31,855 nt of DNA from CBDUSL01 sp965370265 (GTDB lineage: Bacteria > Patescibacteriota > Patescibacteriia > JAXHNJ01): contig CBDUSL010000005.1 of NCBI GenBank assembly GCA_965370265.1, positions 1-31,855 on the forward strand. Reading direction: 5' to 3'. Position numbers and translations under genes: made by a program. Below are positions 8,142-15,830 of the stretch, one piece after another; the stretch's first letter is position 1; every line of letters begins with the position of its first letter. The notes below the pieces were generated by a model that saw nothing but the letters and a program-made list of their open reading frames with translations, ran no database searches and was not told the origin of the DNA.

Positions 8142-8432
8142 ATGGCTCTTGTTAGAAAAAGAAATTACAAAAAAATTACTGTTTATATTTTCTTTCTTAT
8201 CGCTGTTTTGGGAATAGGAGGATATTTGGTCTATAATTCTCTGTCCGATACGGAAAATATTTATAATACCGATATCAATATTGTAGGGGGGCATACAATA
8301 ATAAAAGATTATGACCAGGAATTTTTAGAAAGCAAGGTTTATAACAGCCTGATTGAATTTGGTTCTGAAAAATTACCGATAAATTTTGAGGACATAAATA
8401 AAGGAAAGAAAAATCCTTTTATACCCCTCTAA
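8142..8432 (+). CDS. Small bitopic membrane protein of the pilus operon
   Basis: The 96-aa product has a basic N-terminus (MALVRKRNYKK), one transmembrane helix at about residues 12-30 (ITVYIFFLIAVLGIGGYLVY) and about 65 extracytoplasmic residues ending GKKNPFIPL. I do not recognise a named family. The slot between pilO and pilB and the terminal G-K-K-N-P-F recall the RDPF-type motif of PilP in Gram-negative pili. A PilP-like function is a guess, since no lipobox is present. It is 3 bases from pilO and 12 bases from pilB, so it is co-transcribed with them. Confidence 0.75.
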   Translation: MALVRKRNYKKITVYIFFLIAVLGIGGYLVYNSLSDTENIYNTDINIVGGHTIIKDYDQEFLESKVYNSLIEFGSEKLPINFEDINKGKKNPFIPL

Positions 8433-8444
8433 AAAAATAATTTA

Positions 8445-10223
8445 ATGATTGCGATAAACAAAAATCAATCAGAGGATTTTGTAAAAGGAGAAAATGAACT
8501 TCTTGAGCTTTTGTTAAAGGAAAAACTTATTACTCGGACCAAGTATGAAGAAATAAAACAGGAATCCAAGAAAACGAATATTTCTCCCGAAAAGATTATT
8601 GAAGAAAAAAAAGTAGTTAGGGAAGATGATCTTTCCAAAGTAAAATCCAAGCTTTATAATCTTCCTTTTATGGATCTTTTCGGCCGGATAGTCCGGGCGG
8701 AGATTATTAATATTATTCCCCAAGAGCTGGCCCAAAATTACAGGATGGTGGCTTTTAACAAAGTCGGCAGTGAGATTAGTGTAGCTATGGTTGAACCGTC
8801 TAACTTTAAAGCTTTGGAGGCAATTGAGTTTATTGCCAGAAAAAATAATTTTAAAATAAAATATTTTATTACTTCTAGTTCTGCTCTTAAATATATTATT
8901 CGTCAATATGAGAGTCTTTCAACTGAAGTGGAAGAGGCTCTAAAGGGGACAGTGGAAGATGCCAGAGATACAGCGGAAGCATCTCTAGCAGAAGTGGAAG
9001 AAGGTCTGGAAGAGGTGGTAAAAACAGCCCCCGTTTCCAAAATGCTTTCTGTAATAATGAGACACGCAGTAGAGGGAAAAGCTTCAGACGTCCATATTGA
9101 ACCGGTGGGAGGAGAAACAAGAGTCCGCTATCGTATTGATGGTGTTCTCCATACTTCTTTAATTTTACCTAAGCATGTTCATTCTTCTTTAGTGGCCAGA
9201 GTAAAAGTTGTTTCTAATTTAAAAATTGATGAAACTAGGATACCGCAGGATGGGCGTTTTAAAATGACTATCGAAGGAAGAGATGTTGATTATCGTGTTT
9301 CAACCTTGCCTTTAATTGACAACGAAAAAGTAGTAATGCGTATTCTGGACACAGCCTCGGCCAAACTTGAATTAAATGAACTTGGTTTTTGGGGTAAGTC
9401 TTTGGAGGTAATGAAAGATAATATTGAAAAATCCCATGGCATGTTTTTGATTACCGGTCCGACCGGTTCCGGTAAATCAACCACTTTGTATGCCCTTCTA
9501 AATATTTTAAATGAGGAGTCTGTTAATATTATTACCCTGGAAGATCCGGTAGAATATTACATGAAAGGTGTTAACCAGTCACAGATAAACCCAGAAGTAG
9601 GTCTTACTTTTGCGGCTGGTCTTCGTTCAATTCTACGGCAGGACCCGGATATAATTATGGTCGGTGAAATTCGTGACACCGAAACAGCCGAACTAGCCGT
9701 CCACGCGGCTCTAACCGGGCACATTGTTCTCTCAACTCTTCATACCAATGATGCTCTGGGAGCAATCCCTCGTTTGGTAGACATGAAAATTGAACCCTTT
9801 CTTCTTACTTCATCAGTCAACCTGGTTATGGCCCAGCGTTTGGTCAGGCGTATTTGTCCTCACTGTAAAAAAGATTATACTCCTCCAAAGGGTCTTGAAG
9901 AAGAGGTTTTTAAGGAATTGGAAGGAATCAAAAAAGAACACATGCCTGATGACGTAGCCTTGACTAGCCCTCTAAAGATGTTCATCGGTAAAGGTTGTGC
10001 CCGCTGTGATAATACGGGCTTCAAAGGCAGGATTGCTATTTGCGAAGTTATGGAAATTACCCCTCTGATAAAAGGGATTGTTATTGAGGGAGGAGATATT
10101 GTGCCTAAGATACGCGATGCATTTTTAACTGAAGGTAATTTTCTTATGAAACAAGACGGAGTGGTTAAAGCTTTAAGGGGGCTGACCTCTATTGAAGAAG
10201 TTTGGGACGCAACAAGATCTTAA
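8445..10223 (+). CDS. pilB: Type IV pilus extension ATPase PilB
   Basis: The 592-aa protein has an N-terminal GspE/MshEN-like domain (residues about 10-160), then the PilB/T ATPase core. Visible motifs are Walker A GPTGSGKST (338-346, Lys344), Asp box LEDPVEYY, Walker B DPDIIMVGEIRDTETAE, His box STLHTNDA, and the tetracysteine zinc motif CPHC (471-474)...CARC (518-521) typical of PilB/GspE but absent in PilT. All catalytic residues are intact. It hydrolyses ATP in the cytoplasm to drive pilin incorporation through PilC. A receiver gene and a pilT-like gene follow within about 430 bases. Confidence 0.97.
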   Translation: MIAINKNQSEDFVKGENELLELLLKEKLITRTKYEEIKQESKKTNISPEKIIEEKKVVREDDLSKVKSKLYNLPFMDLFGRIVRAEIINIIPQELAQNYRMVAFNKVGSEISVAMVEPSNFKALEAIEFIARKNNFKIKYFITSSSALKYIIRQYESLSTEVEEALKGTVEDARDTAEASLAEVEEGLEEVVKTAPVSKMLSVIMRHAVEGKASDVHIEPVGGETRVRYRIDGVLHTSLILPKHVHSSLVARVKVVSNLKIDETRIPQDGRFKMTIEGRDVDYRVSTLPLIDNEKVVMRILDTASAKLELNELGFWGKSLEVMKDNIEKSHGMFLITGPTGSGKSTTLYALLNILNEESVNIITLEDPVEYYMKGVNQSQINPEVGLTFAAGLRSILRQDPDIIMVGEIRDTETAELAVHAALTGHIVLSTLHTNDALGAIPRLVDMKIEPFLLTSSVNLVMAQRLVRRICPHCKKDYTPPKGLEEEVFKELEGIKKEHMPDDVALTSPLKMFIGKGCARCDNTGFKGRIAICEVMEITPLIKGIVIEGGDIVPKIRDAFLTEGNFLMKQDGVVKALRGLTSIEEVWDATRS

Positions 10224-10252
10224 GATGATTAATTCAATAATTTTTAAATACT

Positions 10253-10648
10253 ATGGCTGAAAATAAATCCGGAAAAAACAAAAAGAAAAAGATATTACTG
10301 GTAGAAGACGATACTTTTCTTTCGGGGATGTATATTTCTAAGCTGGACATGGAGGGTTTTGATGTAATTTTGGCCTCAGATGGCAGGCAAGGGATGAAGA
10401 TAATAGAAGTTGAAATTCCAGATTTAGTATTACTAGACATAATTCTGCCAAAAATGGACGGTTTTGAGATTCTTAAAGAAATGAAGAAAAAGAAAAAACT
10501 TAAGGATATTCCGGTTATTCTTCTGACTAATCTGGGCCAAAAAAAAGACGTGGAGAAAGGTTTTAACTACGGCGTGAAGGATTATCTTATCAAAGCCCAT
10601 TTTATGCCTTCAGAAGTAGTTGATAAAATTAAAAAAGCATTAGGATAA
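10253..10648 (+). CDS. Stand-alone response-regulator receiver domain
   Basis: The 131-aa product is a single CheY-like receiver with a Lys-rich N-terminus. Conserved residues are present: acidic pair in LLVEDD (E18-D20), phospho-acceptor Asp62 in LLDIILPKMDG, Thr92 in LLTNLGQ, and Lys114 in DYLIKAHF. There is no output domain. It sits between pilB and pilT, so it may modulate the motors by phosphorylation-dependent binding, as CheY-type regulators do for twitching; that is inferred from location. No histidine kinase is in the window. It is a clear paralogue of the receiver at 21745. Confidence 0.92.
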   Translation: MAENKSGKNKKKKILLVEDDTFLSGMYISKLDMEGFDVILASDGRQGMKIIEVEIPDLVLLDIILPKMDGFEILKEMKKKKKLKDIPVILLTNLGQKKDVEKGFNYGVKDYLIKAHFMPSEVVDKIKKALG

Positions 10649-10656
10649 AATAAAAA

Positions 10657-11730
10657 ATGCAAACAAGCGAAAAAATAGTATTAGACAAGATTCTTTCCAC
10701 CGGGGCCGAATACAAAGCCTCTGATTTTCATCTCTCTGTCGGAAATCCCCCTATTCTTAGAGTGGATGGAAAACTTGTTCCTCTTACAAACGAACCGGTT
10801 ATAACTCCTGATTTTATGAAGAGTATTGTTGGTTCTATTTTGGACGATGACCAAAAGAAAATTTTAGAGAGTCAAAAGGAAATTGTTTTGGCTTATACTA
10901 TGCCCAATAAATCACGTTTTAAAATTAGTATTTTTTACCAAAAGGGTTATCTAGCCGCCTCGCTTAGATTAATAGAACAAAAAGTAAAAAATATAAAAGA
11001 ATTAGGATTGCCGAACATAATAGATCAATTTACTAAGCTGGAAAAAGGATTAGTTATTGTCACCGGGCCTTTTGGCTCCGGCCGAACGGCGACCCTAACC
11101 GCTATTTTAAACGAGATAAACAGGGCGAGGGCTGAACATATAATCACTATAGAAAAACCGATTGAATATGTTTACACTAACAACAAAAGCATAATTGAAC
11201 AACGGGAAGTAGGCAAAGACACCAAATCTTTTTCGCAGGCCCTAAATACTGCCTCTCATGAAGACGTGGATGTTATTTATGTTTCAGAAATGGAAAACGT
11301 AGAAGTAGTCGAAGCGGTTTTAAATGCCGCTGAATCTTCACGACTGGTAATAACTTCTATGAATACGGATTCAGTTTTCAGAACGATTGAAAAAATACTT
11401 GCTTTTTTTCCGGAAGAAAAGCAAGAACAAGCCAGAATGCAGCTGGCTGGGGTTATCGAGGGCATTATTTCCCAGAGACTCTTGCCCAGAGTAGGCGGCG
11501 GACGTATTGCTGTGGCGGAAGTAATAATACCTAATGATGCAATCAAGGCCGTTATTAGGGAAGGAGCAATTTACCAGATTAATAATATTTTACAAACTTC
11601 AAGAGAAGAAGGAATGATTTCTCTGGATCATTCTTTGAGTGAACTGGTAAAAACAGGGGAGATTTTAATAGATGAAGCTTTAGCCAATGCTCACGATAAA
11701 GAAAATCTTAAAATGATGGTTAAGCGATAG
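10657..11730 (+). CDS. pilT: PilT-like protein with degraded ATPase motifs
   Basis: The 357-aa product has PilT-family length and fold: N-terminal ASDFHLSVGNPPILRVDGKL (21-40), and a C-terminal AIKAVIREGAIYQINNIL (295-312) matching the PilT AIRNLIRE region. Catalytic motifs are altered: Walker A is GPFGSGRT (137-144) with Arg143 in place of Lys; the Asp box reads IEKPIEY with Lys167 for Asp; Walker B is DVDVIYVSEMEN, keeping Glu211 but replacing the usual G, R and D by Ser210, Glu213 and Asn214; the His box TLHTN is SMNTD (Asn236 for His). The reading frame is intact, so this is not simple decay. It could be a pseudo-ATPase or regulatory subunit of the PilB/PilT system. It lies 8 bases after the receiver. 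Confidence 0.85.
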   Translation: MQTSEKIVLDKILSTGAEYKASDFHLSVGNPPILRVDGKLVPLTNEPVITPDFMKSIVGSILDDDQKKILESQKEIVLAYTMPNKSRFKISIFYQKGYLAASLRLIEQKVKNIKELGLPNIIDQFTKLEKGLVIVTGPFGSGRTATLTAILNEINRARAEHIITIEKPIEYVYTNNKSIIEQREVGKDTKSFSQALNTASHEDVDVIYVSEMENVEVVEAVLNAAESSRLVITSMNTDSVFRTIEKILAFFPEEKQEQARMQLAGVIEGIISQRLLPRVGGGRIAVAEVIIPNDAIKAVIREGAIYQINNILQTSREEGMISLDHSLSELVKTGEILIDEALANAHDKENLKMMVKR

Positions 11731-11737
11731 TTATTTA

Positions 11738-11805
11738 GCTTATCGCCTATAGCTTATGGCAGATATATCACCTAAACTGTAAACCATAAGCTATGCGCCA
11801 TAAGC
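11738..11805. repeat. Large imperfect inverted repeat between pilT and pilC
   Basis: Arms at 11738-11759 and 11784-11805 pair at 19 of 22 positions (core ATAGCTTATGG / CCATAAGCTAT) around a 24-base loop. The arms themselves repeat the word GCTTAT/ATAAGC, and a smaller hairpin (GCGATA/TATCGC) overlaps the pilT stop. There is no T tract, so it is not a typical terminator. It may be a small mobile palindrome or an RNA structure setting the pilT/pilC ratio. Confidence 0.6.
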
Positions 11806-11821
11806 AATAAGCAACAAAAAT

Positions 11822-13030
11822 ATGGCTGTTTTTGACTACAAAGCAAAAAATAAAGAAGGGGACAATGTAACCGGCGCGGTTGAGGCTCCTTCAGAAAATG
11901 TCGCCCAAGATGTTTTACGCGACAAAGGACTGATTGTTCTTTCTATTAGTGAAAGAACCAGAATAACTCTTTTCCAATCCACTTTTGGTTTTCTGAAAAG
12001 AGTGCCGCGTAAAGAAGTAGTTTTATTTTCCAGGCAATTGGCCGTTTTGATATCGGCGACTGTTCCTATCGTCCAGTCCTTAAGGATATTAGTAAAACAG
12101 CAGGAAAATATTAATTTTAAAATTATTATTTCTGAGATTGCCGATGAAGTAGACGGTGGCGCCAGACTTTCCCAGACTTTAAAGAGATACCCTCAGGTTT
12201 TTTCCAGCTTTTTTGTCCACATGATTCGTTCCGGGGAGACGACCGGTAAGTTGGACGAAACTCTTAATTATTTGGCTGACCAACAAGAAAAAGATTATGA
12301 TCTGTCCAGTAAAATAAAAGGAGCCATGATTTACCCGGTTTTTGTTGTCGGCGGTATGATTGCGGTTGGTGTCTTGATGATGATATTTGTTATCCCACAA
12401 TTAACGGAAGTTTTAAAGGAAGGTGGAGGTGAATTGCCCTGGTCAACTAAATTAGTTATGGGTTCCAGCTATTTTGTGCAGACAAAATGGTGGCTCTTGC
12501 TGTTAATTAGTATAATTCTGGTTGCCGCTTATGTTTCATTTAGCCGTAGTTCTGTAGGAAAAAGAAAAATAGACGGGATAAAAATGCGCCTGCCTATTTT
12601 CGGCGCTATATTCCAGAATATTTACTTGGTCAGATTTTCCCGCAGCCTTTCCACTCTTTTGATTTCTGGGGTTACTCTAACTCGTTCCATGGAAATTACT
12701 TCTGATATTATCGGAAACTCGGTTTATAAAGAAATTATTGACAAAACTATCAAGGAGGTTGAAGGCGGTAAATCAATTGCCACCGTTTTTTTGAAAAGCA
12801 AAGCTATACCAATTATGCTTCCGCACATGCTGGCTATTGGCGAACAGACCGGAAAACTGGACCTAATTCTGGATAAAATTGCTAATTTTTACGCTCGTGA
12901 ACTGGAAAATATGGTTAATAATCTAGTTAGTCTTATACAGCCGTTAATATTAGTAACAATGGGTATTGGGGTAGCCGTAATGGTTATGTCTATTCTTATG
13001 CCTATGTATAATCTCTCAGGAGCGATGTAA
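11822..13030 (+). CDS. pilC: Type IV pilus platform protein PilC
   Basis: The 402-aa protein has two GspF/PilC cytoplasmic domains. Markers are FDYKAKNKEGDNVTGAVEA at the N-terminus, LFSRQLAVLISATVPIVQSL at about 70-90, FSRSLSTLLISGVTLTRSM in the second copy, and three long hydrophobic segments (near 170-190, 223-239 and 371-393). PilC is the inner-membrane rotor that PilB and PilT act on. The N-terminus MAVFDYKAKNK is the usual family start. It is 91 bases downstream of the pilT-like gene, with the inverted repeat in between. Confidence 0.96.
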   Translation: MAVFDYKAKNKEGDNVTGAVEAPSENVAQDVLRDKGLIVLSISERTRITLFQSTFGFLKRVPRKEVVLFSRQLAVLISATVPIVQSLRILVKQQENINFKIIISEIADEVDGGARLSQTLKRYPQVFSSFFVHMIRSGETTGKLDETLNYLADQQEKDYDLSSKIKGAMIYPVFVVGGMIAVGVLMMIFVIPQLTEVLKEGGGELPWSTKLVMGSSYFVQTKWWLLLLISIILVAAYVSFSRSSVGKRKIDGIKMRLPIFGAIFQNIYLVRFSRSLSTLLISGVTLTRSMEITSDIIGNSVYKEIIDKTIKEVEGGKSIATVFLKSKAIPIMLPHMLAIGEQTGKLDLILDKIANFYARELENMVNNLVSLIQPLILVTMGIGVAVMVMSILMPMYNLSGAM

Positions 13031-13073
13031 TTTAGCGTTTTGACTTATATATGATGATATTTAAGTAAGTTAT

Positions 13074-13102
13074 TTGACTTTTTACCTATTACGTGTTAAA
13101 AT
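13074..13102 (+). promoter_or_regulatory. Strong promoter of the major pilin
   Basis: TTGACT (13074-13079), a 17-base spacer, and TAAAAT (13097-13102) with TG one base upstream (extended -10) form the best sigma70-type promoter in the window. The predicted start near 13109 leaves a leader of about 100 bases. Confidence 0.8.
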
Positions 13103-13138
13103 ATAATAAGAGTTTCTATTAATTCAGTTGTTTTTAAA

Positions 13139-13170
13139 CTGTTGTCAGGCCAGTCGATTACTGATAACAG
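13139..13170 (+). promoter_or_regulatory. Leader hairpin in the pilin mRNA
   Basis: CTGTTGTCAG (13139-13148) pairs over 10 positions (one G.U) with CTGATAACAG (13161-13170) around a 12-base loop, GCCAGTCGATTA. It lies in the long pilin 5' leader between promoter and ribosome-binding site. No T tract follows. It may protect the mRNA 5' end or act as a regulatory structure. Confidence 0.55.
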
Positions 13171-13197
13171 AATATAATAACTGGAAACAAAGAGAAG

Positions 13198-13205
13198 GGA
13201 GGTGA
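13198..13205 (+). promoter_or_regulatory. Strong Shine-Dalgarno of the major pilin
   Basis: GGAGGTGA, a near-perfect anti-16S match, has its GGAGG core 7 bases before the ATG at 13210. Most other genes in the window lack such a site, so it marks the pilin as highly translated and fixes its start. Confidence 0.85.
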
Positions 13206-13209
13206 AAAA

Positions 13210-13746
13210 ATGAAAAACAAAAAGAAAGGTTTTACTTTAATTGAATTGCTGGTGGTTATCGCTATTATCGGTATTTTGTCTGCGATTGGCTTAGTCGCCT
13301 TGAATGGCGCGCGGGAAAAAGCCCGTGATGCCCAGAGAAGGTCAGATATTGGTCAGGTAAGAACTGCCTTGGTTTTATACTCTGATGATGAGGGACTTTA
13401 TCCTAATACAGTAGCCGGTGCGGGTACTGAAGATCTATCTCCGTGTGTAGCTACCGCTGGGACAGTTGGCGGTGTTTTAACTGATGGTGGTGCCTTGATT
13501 ACTGATTATTTATCTCAAGAATTAGTTTCTCCTAAATGTGGTAATGCTATTATTGCTGATGCTCATACTTATCAATATGATGCTTCTGGTGACGGTTTGC
13601 ATTATATGCTTTGGACAACTCTTGAGGCCGGAACTGGTACTTATCTTTACGTTGTTAACGAACTTGGAGAAGTCTGGGATTATGCTGACAATTACACAAC
13701 CGAACCTACTTGTCTTGTTGGTTCTTGTACTCCTCCAGCCGCATAA
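13210..13746 (+). CDS. pilA: Major type IV pilin (PilA-like)
   Basis: The 178-aa prepilin has the leader MKNKKKG, cleaved by PilD before Phe (KG|FTLIELLVVIAIIGILSAIG), Glu at mature position 5, and the alpha-1 signature REKARDAQRRSDIGQVRTALVLY. The globular domain carries four Cys (LSPC, SPKC, PTC, GSC), which could form disulfides. Its own consensus promoter, long structured leader, full Shine-Dalgarno and downstream terminator (13779-13822) mark it as a monocistronic, highly expressed unit, as expected for the major subunit. Confidence 0.93.
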   Translation: MKNKKKGFTLIELLVVIAIIGILSAIGLVALNGAREKARDAQRRSDIGQVRTALVLYSDDEGLYPNTVAGAGTEDLSPCVATAGTVGGVLTDGGALITDYLSQELVSPKCGNAIIADAHTYQYDASGDGLHYMLWTTLEAGTGTYLYVVNELGEVWDYADNYTTEPTCLVGSCTPPAA

Positions 13747-13778
13747 TAAAAGTTTATTATTTATTAAATCAGATAAAG

Positions 13779-13822
13779 AAAAGAGTTTCATCTAGTTTAT
13801 ATTTTTATGAAACTCTTTTTCT
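13779..13822 (+). terminator. Intrinsic terminator after the major pilin
   Basis: A 13-bp perfect stem, AAAAGAGTTTCAT (13779-13791) with ATGAAACTCTTTT (13807-13819), has a 15-base loop and the T run continues to 13820. The ATG at 13807 is part of its 3' arm and is not a real start codon for the next gene. Confidence 0.85.
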
Positions 13823-13836
13823 TTTGGCATTTTATG

Positions 13837-13845
13837 TGCTATAAT
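13837..13845 (+). promoter_or_regulatory. Extended -10 promoter placing transcription start at the minor pilin ATG
   Basis: TGC-TATAAT: the -10 hexamer lies at 13840-13845, with no convincing -35. The expected start is 13851-13853, exactly at the ATG at 13852, so the message is probably leaderless. This also rules out the upstream in-frame ATG at 13807. Confidence 0.6.
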
Positions 13846-13851
13846 GTTTAT

Positions 13852-14262
13852 ATGAACAACAAGGGATTTTCGCTAAAAGAACTAATAATTTTTACGGCCC
13901 TGCTTCTGGTGGTGATTGTTTTAGGAGTAGTTCTTTTGAACGGTGAAAGAGCCCGGGTAAGAGACGCCAAAAGAATAGCCGATATGACTCAAGTAAGGTA
14001 TGGTTTTGAGATTCTTTTTAATGAAAAAAATTCATATGCTGAAGCGTCTCAAGGCTGCTCCCGAGAAGGGGAGCTAGTTTCTTCCTGCAGTTTAAGCGGA
14101 TATCTGTCTAATATCTCAAAAATAAAAGATCCGGGCAAAAATTCTTACACAATAACCAAAATACCGGATAGTGAAAATTTTGAAGTTACTTTTTATCTGG
14201 AGAAGAGCTATGATTCGCTAGTCTCAGGCAAACACACTCTTTCTGCCAATGGTATTCAATAA
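13852..14262 (+). CDS. Minor type IV pilin / pseudopilin
   Basis: The 136-aa prepilin begins MNNKG|FSLKELIIFTALLLVVIVLGVVLL: a short basic leader, Gly before the cleavage site, Phe at +1 and Glu at +5, then a 20-residue hydrophobic helix and RVRDAKRIADMTQVRYGFEIL, a helix like that in the major pilin. The compact C-terminal domain contains two Cys. I chose 13852 over an in-frame ATG at 13807 because the latter lies in the preceding terminator and upstream of the -10 box. It is followed by a strong terminator, so it too seems monocistronic. Confidence 0.88.
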   Translation: MNNKGFSLKELIIFTALLLVVIVLGVVLLNGERARVRDAKRIADMTQVRYGFEILFNEKNSYAEASQGCSREGELVSSCSLSGYLSNISKIKDPGKNSYTITKIPDSENFEVTFYLEKSYDSLVSGKHTLSANGIQ

Positions 14263-14273
14263 AAAGTAGGTAA

Positions 14274-14302
14274 AAAAAGCCTTTCGCCAATAGGGCTTTT
14301 TT
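14274..14302 (+). terminator. Intrinsic terminator after the minor pilin
   Basis: AAAAAGCCTT (14274-14283) pairs with AGGGCTTTTT (14292-14301, one G.U) around an 8-base loop, ending in a T run. The symmetrical A and T tracts would allow it to work on either strand. The following promoter starts inside it. Confidence 0.85.
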
Positions 14303-14310
14303 GGTATAAT
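14302..14310 (+). promoter_or_regulatory. Extended -10 promoter for pilD and the pseudopilin operon
   Basis: TGG-TATAAT has its -10 hexamer at 14305-14310 and a weak -35 (TTTCGC, about 14282) inside the terminator hairpin. The expected start near 14317 leaves only about 8 bases before the pilD ATG at 14325, so the message is nearly leaderless. Confidence 0.6.
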
Positions 14311-14324
14311 AAAGATAATAAAAT

Positions 14325-15092
14325 ATGAATTTTTACTATCCAATTATCTTTATTTTCGGACTTATCTGCGGCAGTTTTTTAAACGCGGTAATTTTTCGTC
14401 TGTACGAGCAAAAATCATTTGTAAAGGGGCGATCTTTTTGCCCCAAATGCGGTCAAGTTTTAAAAATAAATGACTTAATCCCCGTTTTAAGCTTTTTAAT
14501 GCTCAAAGCCCGCTGCCGATACTGCAAAAAGTCTATTTCATGGCAATATCCAATGGTTGAAGTATCTACCGGGATTTTATTTTGTCTTTTATACCTTATC
14601 TTTGGCTGGTCCTTAGCTTTTGGTTTTTATCTGATTCTAACTTCTTTTTTAATAATAATTTTTGTTTACGATCTTAAATATCATCTTATTCTTGATAAAG
14701 TCAGTATTCCGGCCATTATTTTGGCCATTATTTTTGGCTTGTTTTTAAAAATTTCTCCCTGGGATATGGTTTTTGGAGTTTTAATCGGGGCTGGTTTTTT
14801 CTTTTTACAATTTCTGGTTTCCAAAGGTAAATGGATTGGCGGAGGAGACATTCGACTGGGAGTTCTGATGGGTATAATGCTGGGTTGGCAAAAAGTGCTT
14901 TTGGCTCTTTTTTTGGCTTACTTCGTGGGGGCTGTTTTTTCGATAGTTCTTATCGCAATGAAGCGAAAGAAGCTAAAAAGCCATCTTCCTTTCGGCACTT
15001 TTTTAACAATCGGTACTTTTACCGCTCTTCTCTGGGGGCAAATTATTATTGATTGGTATTTATCCGGCAACTTAGTCATATGGATTTACTAA
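14325..15092 (+). CDS. pilD: Prepilin peptidase PilD (A24 aspartic protease / N-methyltransferase)
   Basis: The 255-aa polytopic membrane enzyme starts with LICGSFLNAVIFRLY and carries the cytoplasmic zinc-type domain CPKCGQ...CRYCKKSISWQYP. It has the two catalytic Asp of the A24 family: in FVYDLKYHLILD, and in the GxGD-type motif WIGGGDIRLG. It cleaves leader peptides after Gly in the pilins encoded on both sides and methylates the new N-terminus. The 3' end overlaps the next gene by 13 bases, so it is translationally linked to the pseudopilin run. Confidence 0.95.
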   Translation: MNFYYPIIFIFGLICGSFLNAVIFRLYEQKSFVKGRSFCPKCGQVLKINDLIPVLSFLMLKARCRYCKKSISWQYPMVEVSTGILFCLLYLIFGWSLAFGFYLILTSFLIIIFVYDLKYHLILDKVSIPAIILAIIFGLFLKISPWDMVFGVLIGAGFFFLQFLVSKGKWIGGGDIRLGVLMGIMLGWQKVLLALFLAYFVGAVFSIVLIAMKRKKLKSHLPFGTFLTIGTFTALLWGQIIIDWYLSGNLVIWIY

Positions 15093-15826
15093 AATTAAAA
15101 AATAACAAATCCGGATATACTCTTTTAGAAATACTGCTTTCATTTGCTATTTTTAGTATTCTTTTTGGAATAATGATCTTTGGCTTTAGCGACGCAAAAA
15201 ACATTGAAAGATTTAAAAAAGCCACTTCTCTTTTTGTCAGTCACATTAAAGAAATGCAGAACAATGCTTTAACAGGCCAGGAAATAATACAATCAGGCAC
15301 AGGCGATAAAATTGTGCCGATTGGAGGATATGGCCTTCATATGGATTTAAATGGTAACGGGAAGACGTATATATTATTTGCCGATACTAATTCAATTAAT
15401 GGTTTTACTTGCGTTGATACGATTGGCAATCAGCGTTTTGATAATGATGGTTATGACTGGGACTGTAATGCGGAAACTAGTCTTGAATTTATTGAATTTG
15501 GTGATGAAAATATTAAAATAACAACAATTGTTATTGATGAGACAGATTTTTTAAATTTTAAAGCGGGAAAAGATGATCTTTATCATGATGAAATTAAAGC
15601 TAATGAAGTAGACTTTGACCTGGCTTTTCAAAATTTTAAGCCTTTTCCTTACGTAGGTCTTCATACTCTAATGAATTATCGTGACCCGAATCATGATGAC
15701 TATGATTCAGAAAAATTTAACACAATGGAGTTTTATTTTCTTCAGGAAAGCTTAGGCACCTGCCGGAAAGTGACCGTTTTTGGTTCATCCGGTATGGTTC
15801 AGGAAGAATCAACCCCTTGTCTGTAG
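15080..15826 (+). CDS. Pseudopilin / minor pilin with type IV N-methylation motif
   Basis: With the ATG at 15080 the product has 248 residues and begins MDLLKLKNNKSG|YTLLEILLSFAIFSILFGIMIFGF: Gly-Tyr cleavage site, Glu at +5, and a hydrophobic helix. A TTG at 15053 would extend it inside pilD, but the ATG gives a normal-length basic leader. The globular part is acidic and contains MDLNGNGKTYILFADTN, a dockerin/EF-hand-like Asp/Asn-rich stretch that may bind calcium (inferred). It is first of four linked pilin-like genes, probably the priming complex of the pilus tip. Confidence 0.88.
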   Translation: MDLLKLKNNKSGYTLLEILLSFAIFSILFGIMIFGFSDAKNIERFKKATSLFVSHIKEMQNNALTGQEIIQSGTGDKIVPIGGYGLHMDLNGNGKTYILFADTNSINGFTCVDTIGNQRFDNDGYDWDCNAETSLEFIEFGDENIKITTIVIDETDFLNFKAGKDDLYHDEIKANEVDFDLAFQNFKPFPYVGLHTLMNYRDPNHDDYDSEKFNTMEFYFLQESLGTCRKVTVFGSSGMVQEESTPCL

Positions 15827-15830
15827 ATTT

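Noticed and set aside
13807..13851. In-frame ATG giving a 15-residue longer minor pilin
   Set aside because: It lies in the 3' arm of the upstream terminator and before the -10 box; the pilin leader starting at 13852 is of normal length.
15053..15079. TTG start extending the first pseudopilin
   Set aside because: It would overlap pilD further and give an atypical leader; the ATG at 15080 gives a normal basic leader before Gly-Tyr.
15780..15830. Upstream ATG for the PilV-like gene
   Set aside because: It lies inside the preceding gene and adds a hydrophilic extension; the ATG at 15831 fits the prepilin leader.
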